From: Haliclystus octoradiatus
Lineage: Eukaryota; Cnidaria; Staurozoa; Stauromedusae; Haliclystidae
NCBI GenBank assembly: GCA_916610825.1
Contig: OU744451.1
Span: forward strand, 19,803,482 to 19,867,481
DNA length: 64,000 nt
Reading direction: 5' to 3'
Within the stretch, counting starts at the first letter, position 1. Each line of letters starts with the position of its first letter. A program made the position numbers and the translations under genes. Below, in pieces: positions 63,711-64,000 of this stretch. Under the pieces are notes generated by a model, which did no database searches, was not told the origin of the DNA, and saw only the letters and a program-made list of their open reading frames with translations.

Positions 63711-64000
63711 GCTTAAATAAATTGTAACCTCTATACTCTGTGACCCGTGCTATGTTGCTTATTTGGACTGAATTTATAAAACAAAAGAGACACAAAATAT
63801 TGTGTAACAGATAAATGGAAATTTTCTCGTATCTAAATTGCACTTACTTAAGTGGGTTACAATTTACTACAAAGCATTGGGTCCATTGTAAGTTGTTTTT
63901 ATCTTATATCATGGTATGTTTTTATAAATTTAGGCAGAAATAAAGATCGATCGCTTTACTACATTATCAGCTAGTAATACACTTATAATATTGTATCACC
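63711..64000. other. No gene seen
   Basis: AT-rich. A fragment of the 2743 Tigger-like MITE end (CACTTACTTAAGTGGGTTAC) lies at 63840-63860. Confidence 0.4.

Overview
The window is from an animal (metazoan) nuclear genome. It is AT-rich, its genes are split by GT-AG introns, the polyadenylation signals are eukaryotic, and most of the DNA is transposable elements. The type of genes and elements (Penelope-like, Ty3/Gypsy, MULE, hAT, pogo/Tigger-like and piggyBac-like TTAA repeats, plus a bacterial-type CapA gene in animal form) suggests a marine invertebrate. A tunicate is plausible, but the species cannot be fixed from the sequence alone.

Host genes. Four were rebuilt by joining exons. (1) A mitochondrial creatine kinase on + (26140-28067, 6 exons, 414 aa), with a CRE palindrome and TATA box just upstream. 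(2) LSM14/RAP55, an mRNP and P-body protein, on - (44213-30052, 6 exons, 446 aa; Lsm, FDF, FFD, TFG and RGG parts all present). (3) A CapA/PgsA-type metallophosphatase-fold protein on + (45008-58397, 7 exons, 373 aa), head-to-head with LSM14 across about 0.8 kb. (4) The 3' end of a single-pass membrane protein on - (63146-61909).

Left part (1-25 kb) is a mobile-element graveyard. It holds a (GTAT)n microsatellite; a mirror-image composite of pogo-like MITEs around a hairpin; a Penelope-like element (about 4623-6560) with a tRNA-like head; and a 9.3-kb MULE (7671-16979). The MULE has terminal inverted repeats of 312 and 318 bp and encodes a transposase with SWIM, Ulp1 protease and PHD domains; a 931-bp TTAA-flanked foldback element sits inside it. 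Next come a LINE tail with a 14-bp target duplication, an orphan 223-aa ORF beside a cluster of short iterons, and a decayed hAT gene cut by an intact 4.7-kb Ty3/Gypsy element with nearly identical 140-bp LTRs and a 5-bp target duplication.

Right part. The large introns of LSM14 and the CapA gene are filled with MITEs, foldbacks, a 146-bp tandem array, an 80-bp tandem array and a decayed LINE. The commonest repeat is a family of palindromic hairpins built of TTCATGAAC/GTTCATGAA blocks with ends like CCCCTGCGAAAAACAGTT.

Most striking observation: the octamer TAGGCCTA occurs at least 11 times. In three places a homologous comparison shows that it arises by gain (or loss) of exactly GGCCTA at a TA. 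It is the only difference I see between the two MULE terminal repeats, it is present in one pogo-like MITE and absent from its sisters, and it puts an in-frame stop into a LINE reverse transcriptase at a conserved site. This looks like a recurrent micro-insertion.
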